A stretch of DNA of 64,000 bases. Source: Dehalococcoidia bacterium (GTDB lineage Bacteria > Chloroflexota > Dehalococcoidia > GIF9 > AB-539-J10). Position numbers and translations under genes: made by a program. Positions 21,274 through 30,361 of this stretch are shown one piece after another. The notes below the pieces were generated by a model. It searched no databases and was not told the origin of the DNA. It was given only the letters and a program-made list of their open reading frames with translations. Within the stretch, counting starts at the first letter, position 1; each line of letters starts with the position of its first letter. Location: the NCBI GenBank assembly GCA_030615625.1, contig JAUWYX010000003.1:124001-188000 (forward strand), written 5' to 3'.

Positions 21274-22443
21274 TTATCTCTCTATCCCGGAATTGCTTCG
21301 TCGCTCAGGCTCCGGGCAGTAACCAGGGGAAAAGCGTGTAGCGCATTCCCTTGCCCAATCGTCAGCAGCCAGTATTTCATCTAGAGATGGCTGACTGATG
21401 TTCCGATGTTGCTCAAGCGTTTTTTGCACAACTTTGGCTATATCGGTAAAACTTATTCTATGGCTGAGAAAAAGCTCTACAGCCACCTCATCTGCGGCGC
21501 AAAGCACTGCCGGATAAGTTCCTTCTGATTTGCCAGCATCCATTGCTAGTTTGAGACAGGGAAATCTATCATAGTCTACAGGCTCAAAGTTCAGAGAGTT
21601 GATTTTATCCCAATCAAGGCGGGGTAGTTCTGAATTAGACCACCTCCGGGGATAGGAAAGAGCATATTGAATGGGCAGTCTCATATCAGGCCAGCTAAGC
21701 TGAGCTTTCAGGGAACCATCCATAAACTCCACCATGGAATGAACGATAGACTGGGGATGAATTAGTATTTCAATACTATCAAAGGGAAACGAGAAAAGCC
21801 AATGAGCTTCGATGACCTCTAGACCTTTATTCATAAGTGTTGCGGAATCTATGGTTACCTTCCTTCCCATCTGCCATACAGGGTGTTGAAGGGCTTGCTT
21901 TGGAGTTACCTCAGCCAATTGTGACTGTGAATAGTGGTAAAAAGGCCCACCAGAGGCAGTGAGAAAAAGCCTCTGCGGTTTATTTTCTTCCCCATGCAAA
22001 CATTGCCAGATGGCACTATGCTCACTATCAATAGGCAGAATTTGAGCTTGATGGAGGCTGGCTTCACGAACAATAATTTCACCGGCCATCACCAATACTT
22101 CCTTGCTAGCCAGGGCAACCGTCTTGCCTGCCTGTAAAGCCGCCAGAGTAGGGCTTAGTCCTGCCTTACCCGCAGTGGCCACAATAACTAAGTCGACCTC
22201 GGGATGGCCGGCTATTTCTTCTACGGACAAAAATTTCCCGTCATAACTAATGTCAGGCTTAACCGAGGAACAAAACATTTTGGGCTGAAATTCACTAATT
22301 TGTCTTTCCAGGAGCTCAAGATTTTTATTCCCTGTCAGAGCTACTACTTTTAATTCGTCAGGCAGGGCACGGATTACATCTAGAGCCTGCCGCCCTATGG
22401 AGCCTGTCGAGCCCAGGATAGCTATTTTTTTCACACCACCCAT
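21274..22443 (-). CDS. dxr: 1-deoxy-D-xylulose-5-phosphate reductoisomerase
   Basis: IAILGSTGSIGRQALDVI; LASKEVLVMAG; IDSEHSAIWQCL; GSLKAQLSWPDMRLPIQYAL. Confidence 0.96.
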   Translation of the reverse strand: MGGVKKIAILGSTGSIGRQALDVIRALPDELKVVALTGNKNLELLERQISEFQPKMFCSSVKPDISYDGKFLSVEEIAGHPEVDLVIVATAGKAGLSPTLAALQAGKTVALASKEVLVMAGEIIVREASLHQAQILPIDSEHSAIWQCLHGEENKPQRLFLTASGGPFYHYSQSQLAEVTPKQALQHPVWQMGRKVTIDSATLMNKGLEVIEAHWLFSFPFDSIEILIHPQSIVHSMVEFMDGSLKAQLSWPDMRLPIQYALSYPRRWSNSELPRLDWDKINSLNFEPVDYDRFPCLKLAMDAGKSEGTYPAVLCAADEVAVELFLSHRISFTDIAKVVQKTLEQHRNISQPSLDEILAADDWARECATRFSPGYCPEPERRSNSGIER

Positions 22444-23240
22444 ATTACATAATAGTATACCACCGCCCCGACAAAGATGAGGCTATCGAATCGGTCAAGT
22501 ATACCACCGTGTCCCGGTAGCAAATTACCTGATTCCTTCACTCCCATATTGCGCTTGAGCAAGGATTCAACCAAATCACCAAGCTGAGCAAAGAGGCCAA
22601 CGAGAAAGCCAAGGAGTATAATCTGCCAATATCTAAAAGTAAAAGGAGAAATGAGGTTAAGAACCGTCGCTATTACCATAGCGCCCAGGATGGCGCATAT
22701 TAAGCCTCCTAGCGCTCCTTCCCAAGTTTTAGATGCACTTATCGCAGGAGCCAGCCTATGTTTACCCATTGCCCTCCCAATAAAAAAAGCGCCTGTATCG
22801 TTGGCAAATGTAGTCAGCATGGCCAAGCAAACCCAATTTCGGCCGTCCTCTAAACCGCGCAAACTCAGCCAGTAGCTGAGCATCCAGCCTACATAGAGAG
22901 CACCGACTATTGTCCATGCCCAGTTGTGGAATGCCTCTTCTCTTGATGGGCGACATAACAGACAAATCAAGGAAATCAACATAGTGGCGGTAATAACTAT
23001 GGGTAAAATATCAGGGCTCCTGTAATGAGGGCTTAAGACGAATGCCAGCGCCAATAGTAAACCCAAATAAAGCAAAGGCTCTCTCCTGTCAAAATTGGCC
23101 ATGTGATAGAACTCGTAGGTGCCGGCTAACGTCGCTGCGGCTATAAGAAGAGTAAACCAAGGCCAAGGGTCACCAAACCAGATGGCAAGAATAATGAGGG
23201 GCACGCCCACAGCGGCAGTAATAACTCTGTGCTTGAGCAT
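22431..23240 (-). CDS. cdsA: Phosphatidate cytidylyltransferase
   Basis: Multipass; SASKTWEGALGG; GDLVESLLKRNMGVKESGNLLPGHGGILDRFDSLIF. Confidence 0.95.
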   Translation of the reverse strand: MLKHRVITAAVGVPLIILAIWFGDPWPWFTLLIAAATLAGTYEFYHMANFDRREPLLYLGLLLALAFVLSPHYRSPDILPIVITATMLISLICLLCRPSREEAFHNWAWTIVGALYVGWMLSYWLSLRGLEDGRNWVCLAMLTTFANDTGAFFIGRAMGKHRLAPAISASKTWEGALGGLICAILGAMVIATVLNLISPFTFRYWQIILLGFLVGLFAQLGDLVESLLKRNMGVKESGNLLPGHGGILDRFDSLIFVGAVVYYYVIWVV

Positions 23241-23330
23241 AGGTCTATTTTAGCAGCTTTTAAGCGGCTATAGGATCGCTAGCGTCTGGTCTAATAAATG
23301 AGTTTTATCAAAGCCAGAATCGTGTCTGGT

Positions 23331-23372
23331 ATGTTACCCTGAACGGGAGCGAAGGATTCAGGGGCAGAATGA
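23331..23372. repeat. REP-like hairpin repeat, intergenic
   Basis: CCCTGAAcgggagcgaaggaTTCAGGG inverted repeat followed by CAGAATGACAAA. Confidence 0.6.
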
Positions 23373-23465
23373 CAAACAACGAAAGACTGAGAGATGGCAA
23401 CTGAATGCTATCAAACATCTCTAACAGTTAGTGCAGACTTTTTTGCCGGATACTGGTGAGGCAAA

Positions 23466-24023
23466 TTATATTTCCCGTATTTCCCTTTCCTTGCTCTGTC
23501 CCAACTCACTTACCCTATCCACGCAAGCCTCTGTAAGCTGGTCGATTTTCTTAGCATTGTTTTTGAGTTCATCTTCCGATATTTCTTTATTTTTCTCCAT
23601 CTCTCTTAGTTTCTCAATGCCATCTCTCCTTATATTGCGTATGGCAATCCGCCGCTCTTCCACCTTCCTAGATAGTAGCTTGACCAACTCCTTGCGCCGC
23701 TCCTCACTAAGAGGCGGGATGACTACCCGAATTACATTGCCATCATTCGCAGGGTTAAGGCCGATGTTGGCTGTGAGAATGGCTCTTTCAATATCACGCA
23801 ACGATGTGCGATCCCAGGGTTGAATAATGATTAAATTAGCCTCAGGTATAGACATGGTAGCAAGTTGATAGAGCGGGACAGACGTGCCCTGATAGTCAAC
23901 TGTGATGTTGTCAAGCAAGGCTGGAGTGGCACGCCCGGCACGGATGGTAGCTAATTCTCTAGCTAAGCCATCTATGGCCTTCTGCATTCTGGAGTTCAGT
24001 TCAGCGAGTAATTCATCCAACAT
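23466..24023 (-). CDS. frr: Ribosome recycling factor
   Basis: RAGRATPALLDNITVDYQGTSVPLYQLATMSIPE. Confidence 0.95.
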   Translation of the reverse strand: MLDELLAELNSRMQKAIDGLARELATIRAGRATPALLDNITVDYQGTSVPLYQLATMSIPEANLIIIQPWDRTSLRDIERAILTANIGLNPANDGNVIRVVIPPLSEERRKELVKLLSRKVEERRIAIRNIRRDGIEKLREMEKNKEISEDELKNNAKKIDQLTEACVDRVSELGQSKEREIREI

Positions 24024-24026
24024 GGC

Positions 24027-24536
24027 TTAGTGATCGACACCAAGCTCAAACTTAGCAAATCTGCGTACTTTTATGTTCTCACCTACTTTAGCAATTGTTT
24101 CAGCAATAATTTCCTGTACCGTCTTGGCGGGTTCTTTAATAAAGGGCTGGCTAAGAAGGCAAGCTGCCTGGGGGTCTGTTTCTGCTTCTGGTGGCATCTC
24201 TTCACTAGTGAGAAATTGCGGGGAAGTAGCAGCTATCTGCATGGCTAAGTCGTGAGCAAGTTCTTTAAATTCAGCGGTGTGAGCCACAAAATCGGTTTCA
24301 CAATTTAACTCCACTAATGCTCCTATGCGCTTGGTATAATGAATATAAGCTTCGATTACGCCTTCGGTTGTAGCTACACCCTTCTTCTTTTCAGCAATTG
24401 CTGCCCCACGCTGTTGCAAGAATTCGATTGCCTTCTCCATATCACCACCTACCTCTAATAGGGCCTTATTACAGTCAGCTATGCCCGCATTAGTTCTGTT
24501 TCTTAACTCCTTTACTACTTCAACTGGTATTTTCAT
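24027..24536 (-). CDS. tsf: Elongation factor Ts (short form)
   Basis: [50 protein letters not shown]. Confidence 0.95.
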   Translation of the reverse strand: MKIPVEVVKELRNRTNAGIADCNKALLEVGGDMEKAIEFLQQRGAAIAEKKKGVATTEGVIEAYIHYTKRIGALVELNCETDFVAHTAEFKELAHDLAMQIAATSPQFLTSEEMPPEAETDPQAACLLSQPFIKEPAKTVQEIIAETIAKVGENIKVRRFAKFELGVDH

Positions 24537-25339
24537 GTAGATGCAATTTCTCCTTCTGGCCCCTTTGGCTCCTCTGGCTCAAAGGTATAAGAACCTAGAA
24601 TTTCAATGGCTTCTTCGCGCCCTTTTTCAGCAACTCCTGCCTCTCCAGAAAACGCTTCAGTTTTACCTTCGATTATGGCATCAGCTATTTTGCTACAAAT
24701 TAATTTAATCGCCTTAACAGCGTCATCATTAGCGGGAATGGGATAATCGATGCCGTCAGGATTACAATTAGTATCCACAATAGCAATCACGGGTATGCCC
24801 AATTTTTTAGCTTCAGTAAAGGCAATCTTATCTTTAATAGGATCAGTGATGAAGAGGGCTCCAGGAAGGATAGTCATTTCCTTAAAGCCCCCCATTTGAG
24901 TATTTAGGTGGAAAATTTCCTTTTCTATCTTCACCCGTTCTTTTTTGGGCAAGGAGTCAAGCTCACCTTTGTCTCTTTTATTCTCTAAACGAACTAAGTG
25001 GTCGATCCGAGCTTGTATGACGGTGAAGTTAGTTAACATACCACCTAGCCATCTTTGATTAACATAGCTCATACCGCACCTCACAGCCTCTTCTTCTATG
25101 GTCTGCTGAGCCTGTTTTTTAGTGCCGACAAGAAGAATGCTTTGCCCTCGAGCTGCTAAATCTTGGACAAAGGTATAGGCCTTTTCTAACATGGTAACTG
25201 TCTGCTCCAAATCGATGATGTGGATACCATTGCGCTGTGTAAAAACATATTTCTTCGCCTTGGGATGCCAGTAACTGGTGTGGTGACCAAAGTGAGCACC
25301 TGCTTCCAGCAATTGTTTTAATAAAGCATTATCTATCAT
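24533..25339 (-). CDS. rpsB: Ribosomal protein uS2
   Basis: [38 protein letters not shown]. Confidence 0.96.
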   Translation of the reverse strand: MIDNALLKQLLEAGAHFGHHTSYWHPKAKKYVFTQRNGIHIIDLEQTVTMLEKAYTFVQDLAARGQSILLVGTKKQAQQTIEEEAVRCGMSYVNQRWLGGMLTNFTVIQARIDHLVRLENKRDKGELDSLPKKERVKIEKEIFHLNTQMGGFKEMTILPGALFITDPIKDKIAFTEAKKLGIPVIAIVDTNCNPDGIDYPIPANDDAVKAIKLICSKIADAIIEGKTEAFSGEAGVAEKGREEAIEILGSYTFEPEEPKGPEGEIAST

Positions 25340-25437
25340 GCTTATACTTTAAGATGATGGCAGTTAGTAAAACTGGTATAATGTAGCATGATTCATTTGG
25401 ATAATGCAACAAGAGATTGCCTCCAAATGTCTCTTAG

Positions 25438-25466
25438 TTGACAGAGAATTTCCCCTTATCTATACT
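25438..25466 (+). promoter_or_regulatory. Consensus sigma70 promoter of the tRNA-Thr/Tyr/(Thr-tuf) operon
   Basis: TTGACA (25438-25443), 17-nt spacer, TATACT (25461-25466), 27 nt before tRNA-Thr(TGT). Confidence 0.75.
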
Positions 25467-25493
25467 ATTGAGCCAAAATTGTAGCTAGAAGTT

Positions 25494-25566
25494 GCCCGAG
25501 TAGCACAATGGTAGCGCAACCGACTTGTAATCGGTAGGTTGGTGGGTTCGAATCCCCCCTCGGGCT
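25494..25566 (+). tRNA. tRNA-Thr (TGT)
   Basis: GCCCGAG/CTCGGGC acceptor; anticodon arm CCGAC-TTGTAAT-CGG region, anticodon TGT; T-loop TTCGAAT. Confidence 0.93.
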
Positions 25567-25601
25567 GAGTTTTCAGATATTTTATGATAAGCTTATATCA
25601 A

Positions 25602-25686
25602 GGAGGGGTGCCGGAGTGGTTAATCGGAGCAGACTGTAAATCTGCCGCCCGTAAGGGCTGCGTAGGTTCGAATCCTACCCCCTCCA
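25602..25686 (+). tRNA. tRNA-Tyr (GTA), class II with long variable arm
   Basis: GGAGGGG/CCCCTCC acceptor; CAGA-CTGTAAA-TCTG; long variable arm; T-loop TTCGAAT. Confidence 0.93.
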
Positions 25687-25702
25687 CTGTAAAGTGCAGG
25701 AG

Positions 25703-25744
25703 GCCCACATAGCTCAGCAGGTAGAGCACGTTCTTGGTAAGAAC
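25703..25744 (+). pseudogene. 5' half of tRNA-Thr(GGT), attL-type remnant
   Basis: GCCCACATAGCTCAGCAGGTAGAGCACGTTCTTGGTAAGAAC matches 30362-30403 with one mismatch (C/T); homology stops abruptly at 25745. Confidence 0.88.
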
Positions 25745-25806
25745 CTGTCCTAACCACCATCAGACGCACCATATTCTATCGCCACACCCTTGCTAGTAAT
25801 TGGTTC

Positions 25807-26724
25807 CTATGCTTTTCTATCTCCAGCTGCACCAGCAGCCTTAGCAGTCTCAATAGATGCTATAATCTGTTCTCGAAGTTCACTAACTGCACCAGGAGAG
25901 TGAGGAAGCATTATTGTGTTAGTCCGAGAATTCTTCCCAATATCAGTAAGCATATCATAATACTGAGTCATTAAAACCAGAGTCATCACAGCTTGAGCAT
26001 CCACACCCAAAGCATCACTGGCATCCTTAACTGATTCTCTAAGTCCAGCAACGATCGCTATCCTCTGCTTGGCAATACCCTCACCAGACAACTCCTTACT
26101 CCTAGCATCAGCCTCTGCTTCCTTAATTACAATAATTTTCTTAGCTTCTCCTTCATGCTCAGCAGCAACTCTAAGACGCTGTTGCCTATTAATCTCATTC
26201 ATAGCATCTGCAACACCCTTATCTGGCTGGATGTCATTAACAAGAGCACGAACCAATTTATATCCATACTCACTCAGCCTGGCACTAAGACTCTCCTCAA
26301 TTTCTTTAGCAATCTCTTCCTTATTTTCAAACACAGAGTCTAAAATCATCCCAGGAACCTTTGCCCTTACATTATCAAATATCCAAGATTCCATCTGAGC
26401 TTTTGGATTCGTAAGTCTATAAAATGCATCCCAAACCTTATCCTCCCCATCAACAAAGTACTGAACCGCAATAAGTAAGTCTACAAAAACATTATCGTTG
26501 GTTTTGGTTTTGATACTCACATTTAGTTCCTGTACTCTAATAGAAACTTTACCAGCCACTCTATCCATTATAGGAACTTTAACATGAATACCAGGACCAA
26601 CGACCTTGTTAAACTTTCCCCATCGCTCAACAATGGCAAATGTCTGCTGTCTAACTAAAAAAATCGCCAAAGCTAGAATAATCAGACCAAAAACTATACC
26701 TAATACAATTCCAAAAACAGTCAT
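25807..26724 (-). CDS. SPFH/band-7 (stomatin-like) membrane protein
   Basis: N-terminal TM, then QQTFAIVERWGKFNKVVGPGIHVKVPIMDRVAGKVSIRVQELNV; coiled coil EINRQQRLRVAAEHEGEAKKIIVIKEAEADA. Confidence 0.9.
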   Translation of the reverse strand: MTVFGIVLGIVFGLIILALAIFLVRQQTFAIVERWGKFNKVVGPGIHVKVPIMDRVAGKVSIRVQELNVSIKTKTNDNVFVDLLIAVQYFVDGEDKVWDAFYRLTNPKAQMESWIFDNVRAKVPGMILDSVFENKEEIAKEIEESLSARLSEYGYKLVRALVNDIQPDKGVADAMNEINRQQRLRVAAEHEGEAKKIIVIKEAEADARSKELSGEGIAKQRIAIVAGLRESVKDASDALGVDAQAVMTLVLMTQYYDMLTDIGKNSRTNTIMLPHSPGAVSELREQIIASIETAKAAGAAGDRKA

Positions 26725-27021
26725 TACGAATTACACCTCCTTAATCTTTCTACTATTCTAATCCATCTTTCTCCGCCAATTTTACCATCCCTGGAAACTT
26801 TCACATATCGCCTCCTTTCCGACTAAACCCTACAAACTCTAAAGCCAATACCTTTTTACCTTACTTTATTATATCTTGACAAAAATACTTGTCAATAACC
26901 TCATTTTAGACAAGAACGGGGTAAACCAACGCAGGATTTGAAGCAAACTTAAACTCCATATACCTCTCGAATCTCACAAGCATCAAACAACTTTCAGCTA
27001 CGACATTTTCACCCTAACAAT

Positions 27022-27083
27022 CCACTAAAATGCCCTCAAAGTCACTTCAGAATCCCTAAAAGCCTCATCATTCACCCTAGACA
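27022..27083. repeat. 62-bp dispersed repeat inside the element (copy 1)
   Basis: About 54/62 identical by eye to 29236-29297. Confidence 0.75.
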
Positions 27084-27641
27084 ATCTTCAGCCCCCGCCC
27101 CACTATACCTATCAACTAAAATCTCCTCTAATTCACGAATAGGCTTCTCCAACCTGGCAACCAACATCGAAGCAAATTCAGACAATACCTTGAGATTTGG
27201 GACAGGACCACCCTTCATCACTACATCATAATCGTCAAGGTATTCAGTACCCTGCTTACTTACGTAATAGTAATTCGCTTTTTTCACTTCTTCTTTGTAT
27301 AGACAGGGAACCTCAACAATATCAAGCAGCCCAAGCAACTTAGCCTCTTCCATCCCTCTTTCCAAACTATGCCCAATTTCCCCCTTTATCTCATTTATAT
27401 GCACATCCTTCGCTAACAGAAAAGCCTTCAGCGAAAGCTCTATCGATTTGCAATAAAGAAAAAGCTTCACGCGCGAAAAATCATCCCTCATCTCACAACT
27501 TTCAGCCGCCCTCAGATATTCATCCGCCAAATAACGAAAGCTCGACGGCAATTTACATAGAAACGCTCTATAACCACTTACTACTTTAGGCCCCCTCAGC
27601 TCACCTCCCCTCCTTCCAAATTTAACGCTTTTCTTCTTCAC
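27072..27641 (-). CDS. HEPN-like domain protein
   Basis: DEYLRAAESCEMRDDFSRVKLFLYCKSIELSLKAFLLAKD...GHSLERGMEEAKLLGLL. Confidence 0.6.
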   Translation of the reverse strand: MKKKSVKFGRRGGELRGPKVVSGYRAFLCKLPSSFRYLADEYLRAAESCEMRDDFSRVKLFLYCKSIELSLKAFLLAKDVHINEIKGEIGHSLERGMEEAKLLGLLDIVEVPCLYKEEVKKANYYYVSKQGTEYLDDYDVVMKGGPVPNLKVLSEFASMLVARLEKPIRELEEILVDRYSGAGAEDCLG

Positions 27642-27816
27642 CTAACCTCTCTAATACTTCATCTTAAACGATTATACCTCTGATAAGGGTGGCTTTAAAC
27701 GCCCTCGGCTTCTCATTACAGAAATACATGTCAATAACCACGGCCCAGATAAGACCGTGGCATAACCACCAGCATACGCACTCTTATAGCCTCATCACAA
27801 TTACATCTCAACAGTA

Positions 27817-28311
27817 TTAGCCTAATAATCTTAATACCCAAGTGGTCAAAAGAGTTATTATAATAGCAGTTATGATAGCAACAACAATGGTTCTAATATC
27901 ACTCTTGAAGAAATCCCAAGCTTTACGATACCAAGGACGCATTATCTGGTGGGCGGAATCTATTCCCTCAGGTGTAGGTTTTAGTCTACCATATACACCA
28001 TCCTCTACTACACCCTCTTCTGCCGATAATACAGTTATCCAGCCCTTATCCTGCATATGTCTCGCTGCTGCATTAATTTCTATCAGAGACGGTGTATCCG
28101 GATTATCACCAGAATACGAATAGTCACCAACATCATAATAGTACTTATACCCTTTCAAGGCACGCTCTATTACCTTAGCAGAGAAAATACCAGCTTTGAC
28201 TGCTAATTTGTGCCCCTCCATGCCCCAAGCCCTTACCCTAGCATCTCCCGAAATCTCATATTCCCTAACTAATGTCTTCAACATTTTTTCTGGATATTGT
28301 CCCGGCTTCAT
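27817..28311 (-). CDS. Hypothetical protein with C-terminal transmembrane anchor
   Basis: 164 aa; C-terminal TM IRTIVVAIITAIIITLLTTWVLRLL. Confidence 0.6.
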   Translation of the reverse strand: MKPGQYPEKMLKTLVREYEISGDARVRAWGMEGHKLAVKAGIFSAKVIERALKGYKYYYDVGDYSYSGDNPDTPSLIEINAAARHMQDKGWITVLSAEEGVVEDGVYGRLKPTPEGIDSAHQIMRPWYRKAWDFFKSDIRTIVVAIITAIIITLLTTWVLRLLG

Positions 28312-28491
28312 GGTTCACCTCAAGCACATCTACTGACCTAACACTACACGAACACTCCCTCGCCTTATTATTTTTTCAAGAGTCTTTCTCATAGGGTTTG
28401 AAAATATCTCCAGCTTCTCCTCATTTTCCATCTCTTCATACTCCTATTTATATGTAACTCTTTAACTATATTATATCACGAATGAACGTTT

Positions 28492-29097
28492 CTAACCTTT
28501 ACCTCTCTTTTGTTTTTCTAGTTCCCACAAATACAGCCCAAACCACGTCCTCTCTACACGTTCCGCATTGCTCATCATCCCTAAATTAATCAACATCTCT
28601 CTTTGCGGATAATCTCCAAACTCTCTTTTAAACCATTGAGAGAATCCTAACCAGCCTGGGAACACCCAACCAGCACTCATAATATACTTACGCACATGAT
28701 ACGACTGCATATGGAGATACTTTCCAATGTATCTAGCAGCGGCATCAACATCATCAACAGCTTCAATATAAGGCTTTATACTTCTATGAACATCAATCCA
28801 CATATCCTCCAGCTCAAGCTGAGGCATGAATTTACCTTTACATATAACGTGTATATGCTCACGCAACGGCTCATTTTCATCGCAGGCAACCACACCAAAA
28901 TACTCAAATTCTCCGTACTTACGCCTTATACGCTTTACCAGCTTACTAAACGATTTAAGAATATCTATACCCAAAACTATAGACTCATCACTACTATTAA
29001 GCGTCAAAAACCTCAGCCTATCAGCTGACTCAGCACCGGTAAACAACCGATGCCAAAACCTAGCCTTCCTTCGTTCCTCATTCGTCTTAAACATCAA
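28492..29097 (-). CDS. Rolling-circle replication initiator (HUH endonuclease Rep)
   Basis: HUH motif REHIHVICKG; tyrosine motif AARYIGKYLHM with YxxK-type spacing. Confidence 0.82.
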   Translation of the reverse strand: MMFKTNEERRKARFWHRLFTGAESADRLRFLTLNSSDESIVLGIDILKSFSKLVKRIRRKYGEFEYFGVVACDENEPLREHIHVICKGKFMPQLELEDMWIDVHRSIKPYIEAVDDVDAAARYIGKYLHMQSYHVRKYIMSAGWVFPGWLGFSQWFKREFGDYPQREMLINLGMMSNAERVERTWFGLYLWELEKQKRGKG

Positions 29098-29170
29098 CCA
29101 CTCCTCGCTTAAAATACCAACGGCAACATACGCCTATAAGAAGAACAGAAGTTATTATTAATATATATAC

Positions 29171-29227
29171 AGGGATATAAGACCTGTCTCCCAAGAGGCG
29201 CGAGCTTTCGCTCGCCGCCAACCGCCT
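29171..29227. repeat. 57-bp direct repeat copy A with internal hairpin GCGAGC-TTTC-GCTCGC
   Basis: 56/57 identical to 29305-29361 by eye; lies between rep and integrase. Confidence 0.85.
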
Positions 29228-29235
29228 CTCGCTTT

Positions 29236-29297
29236 CCACCAAAATGCCCTCAAAGGCACTTCTAAGTCCCTAGAAACCTTATCATTCACCCTAGACA
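29236..29297. repeat. 62-bp dispersed repeat (copy 2)
   Basis: Matches 27022-27083. Confidence 0.75.
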
Positions 29298-29304
29298 TAG
29301 CAGA

Positions 29305-29361
29305 AGGGATATAAGACCTATCTCCCAAGAGGCGCGAGCTTTCGCTCGCCGCCAACCGCCT
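29305..29361. repeat. 57-bp direct repeat copy B with internal hairpin
   Basis: See copy A. Confidence 0.85.
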
Positions 29362-29388
29362 TGAGCTAAAAGCTATCGCTTTTCTCAA

Positions 29389-30234
29389 TTATTTACCCCC
29401 TTCACTCCAAATCGGTAAAAATGGATGTACCTTAAAAATACTCATATCAATCTCCTCCTGATTACGTTTAGCGTAAATCGCTAACATGCCAAACTCGCCT
29501 TTCAAACTAGCATCAGACCACCGCATAAACCTCAGAAGATTAAGTAAGCTAACATCCGTGGACACAAGTTCCGTAGCTAAAGCACGCCTTATTGCGTGCC
29601 AACCATAATTCTCCCTGGGCAAAGTAATACCGAGCTTCCTAATAATTCTCCGAAAGACGAAGCTCATATAACCGACTCCAGTCCTCTTATAGCCCGCTAA
29701 ATAAGGCTTTATCTCATCAGGGACCAAGTGAGTCGTCACTGGACCACCTTTAACCGTGTCCACAGTTACCTTGCCATCAATCCTACCTAAGCCACTTAGT
29801 TCCTCACGTCGCAGTCCGAAGGTAGTTGATAACGCCAAATAAGCCAGCTCTCTGTTAGACAGCACTTCTTTACCTCTCCTAATCATCAGACAGACCTCTT
29901 CATGACTAAGTACCGGCCGGCTTACATCACCATCTCTCACCTTTGGCATCGCCAACCGGGGAAAATTCCATCCCTGAAGCTGAGCTAATAACTTCACAGG
30001 TCTCAGCATCACATCTATTGAACTCTGCCTATACCCTTGCTCACGCAAGCAGCATAAATACCTTATGACATCATCCCTGTCATATTTCCTCTTAGTTCCG
30101 CAGCAAACCTCAAACTTCATAGTCAAATGTCGCCAACGTCTAGCAGTCTCAATATCCTTGCCTCTTGCCATCAAGTCCATGTATATCTTTTCAGCTAGGC
30201 TTGCCATCTTCCAGACCTCCTGCTTGACTTTCAC
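29389..30234 (-). CDS. Tyrosine recombinase/integrase
   Basis: TTFGLRREELSGL (catalytic Arg), HAIRRALATEL (HxxR), RFMRWSD, C-terminal Tyr in MLAIYAKR. Confidence 0.88.
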   Translation of the reverse strand: MKVKQEVWKMASLAEKIYMDLMARGKDIETARRWRHLTMKFEVCCGTKRKYDRDDVIRYLCCLREQGYRQSSIDVMLRPVKLLAQLQGWNFPRLAMPKVRDGDVSRPVLSHEEVCLMIRRGKEVLSNRELAYLALSTTFGLRREELSGLGRIDGKVTVDTVKGGPVTTHLVPDEIKPYLAGYKRTGVGYMSFVFRRIIRKLGITLPRENYGWHAIRRALATELVSTDVSLLNLLRFMRWSDASLKGEFGMLAIYAKRNQEEIDMSIFKVHPFLPIWSEGGK

Positions 30235-30315
30235 CCAAGCACTCCTTTAAAATCTCTCCACTAATTTGCCAACTGAACATGTACATCACGTTCTAAAGTA
30301 GAAACTTATATTTTG

Positions 30316-30344
30316 TTGACTCTTTGTCCATATTGACTTAAAAT
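30316..30344 (+). promoter_or_regulatory. Near-consensus sigma70 promoter inside the element, driving restored tRNA-Thr and tuf
   Basis: TTGACT (30316-30321), 17-nt spacer, TAAAAT (30339-30344), 17 nt before tRNA-Thr. Confidence 0.72.
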
Positions 30345-30361
30345 ATAGTTTCGGGCATACT

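Noticed and set aside
25703-25775. A third complete tRNA gene after tRNA-Tyr
   Set aside because: Only the 5' 42 nt match; no T arm or 3' acceptor strand follows, so it is an integration remnant.
29158-29388. 76 aa ORF between rep and integrase
   Set aside because: Made almost entirely of the 57-bp and 62-bp repeats; better explained as origin/non-coding DNA.
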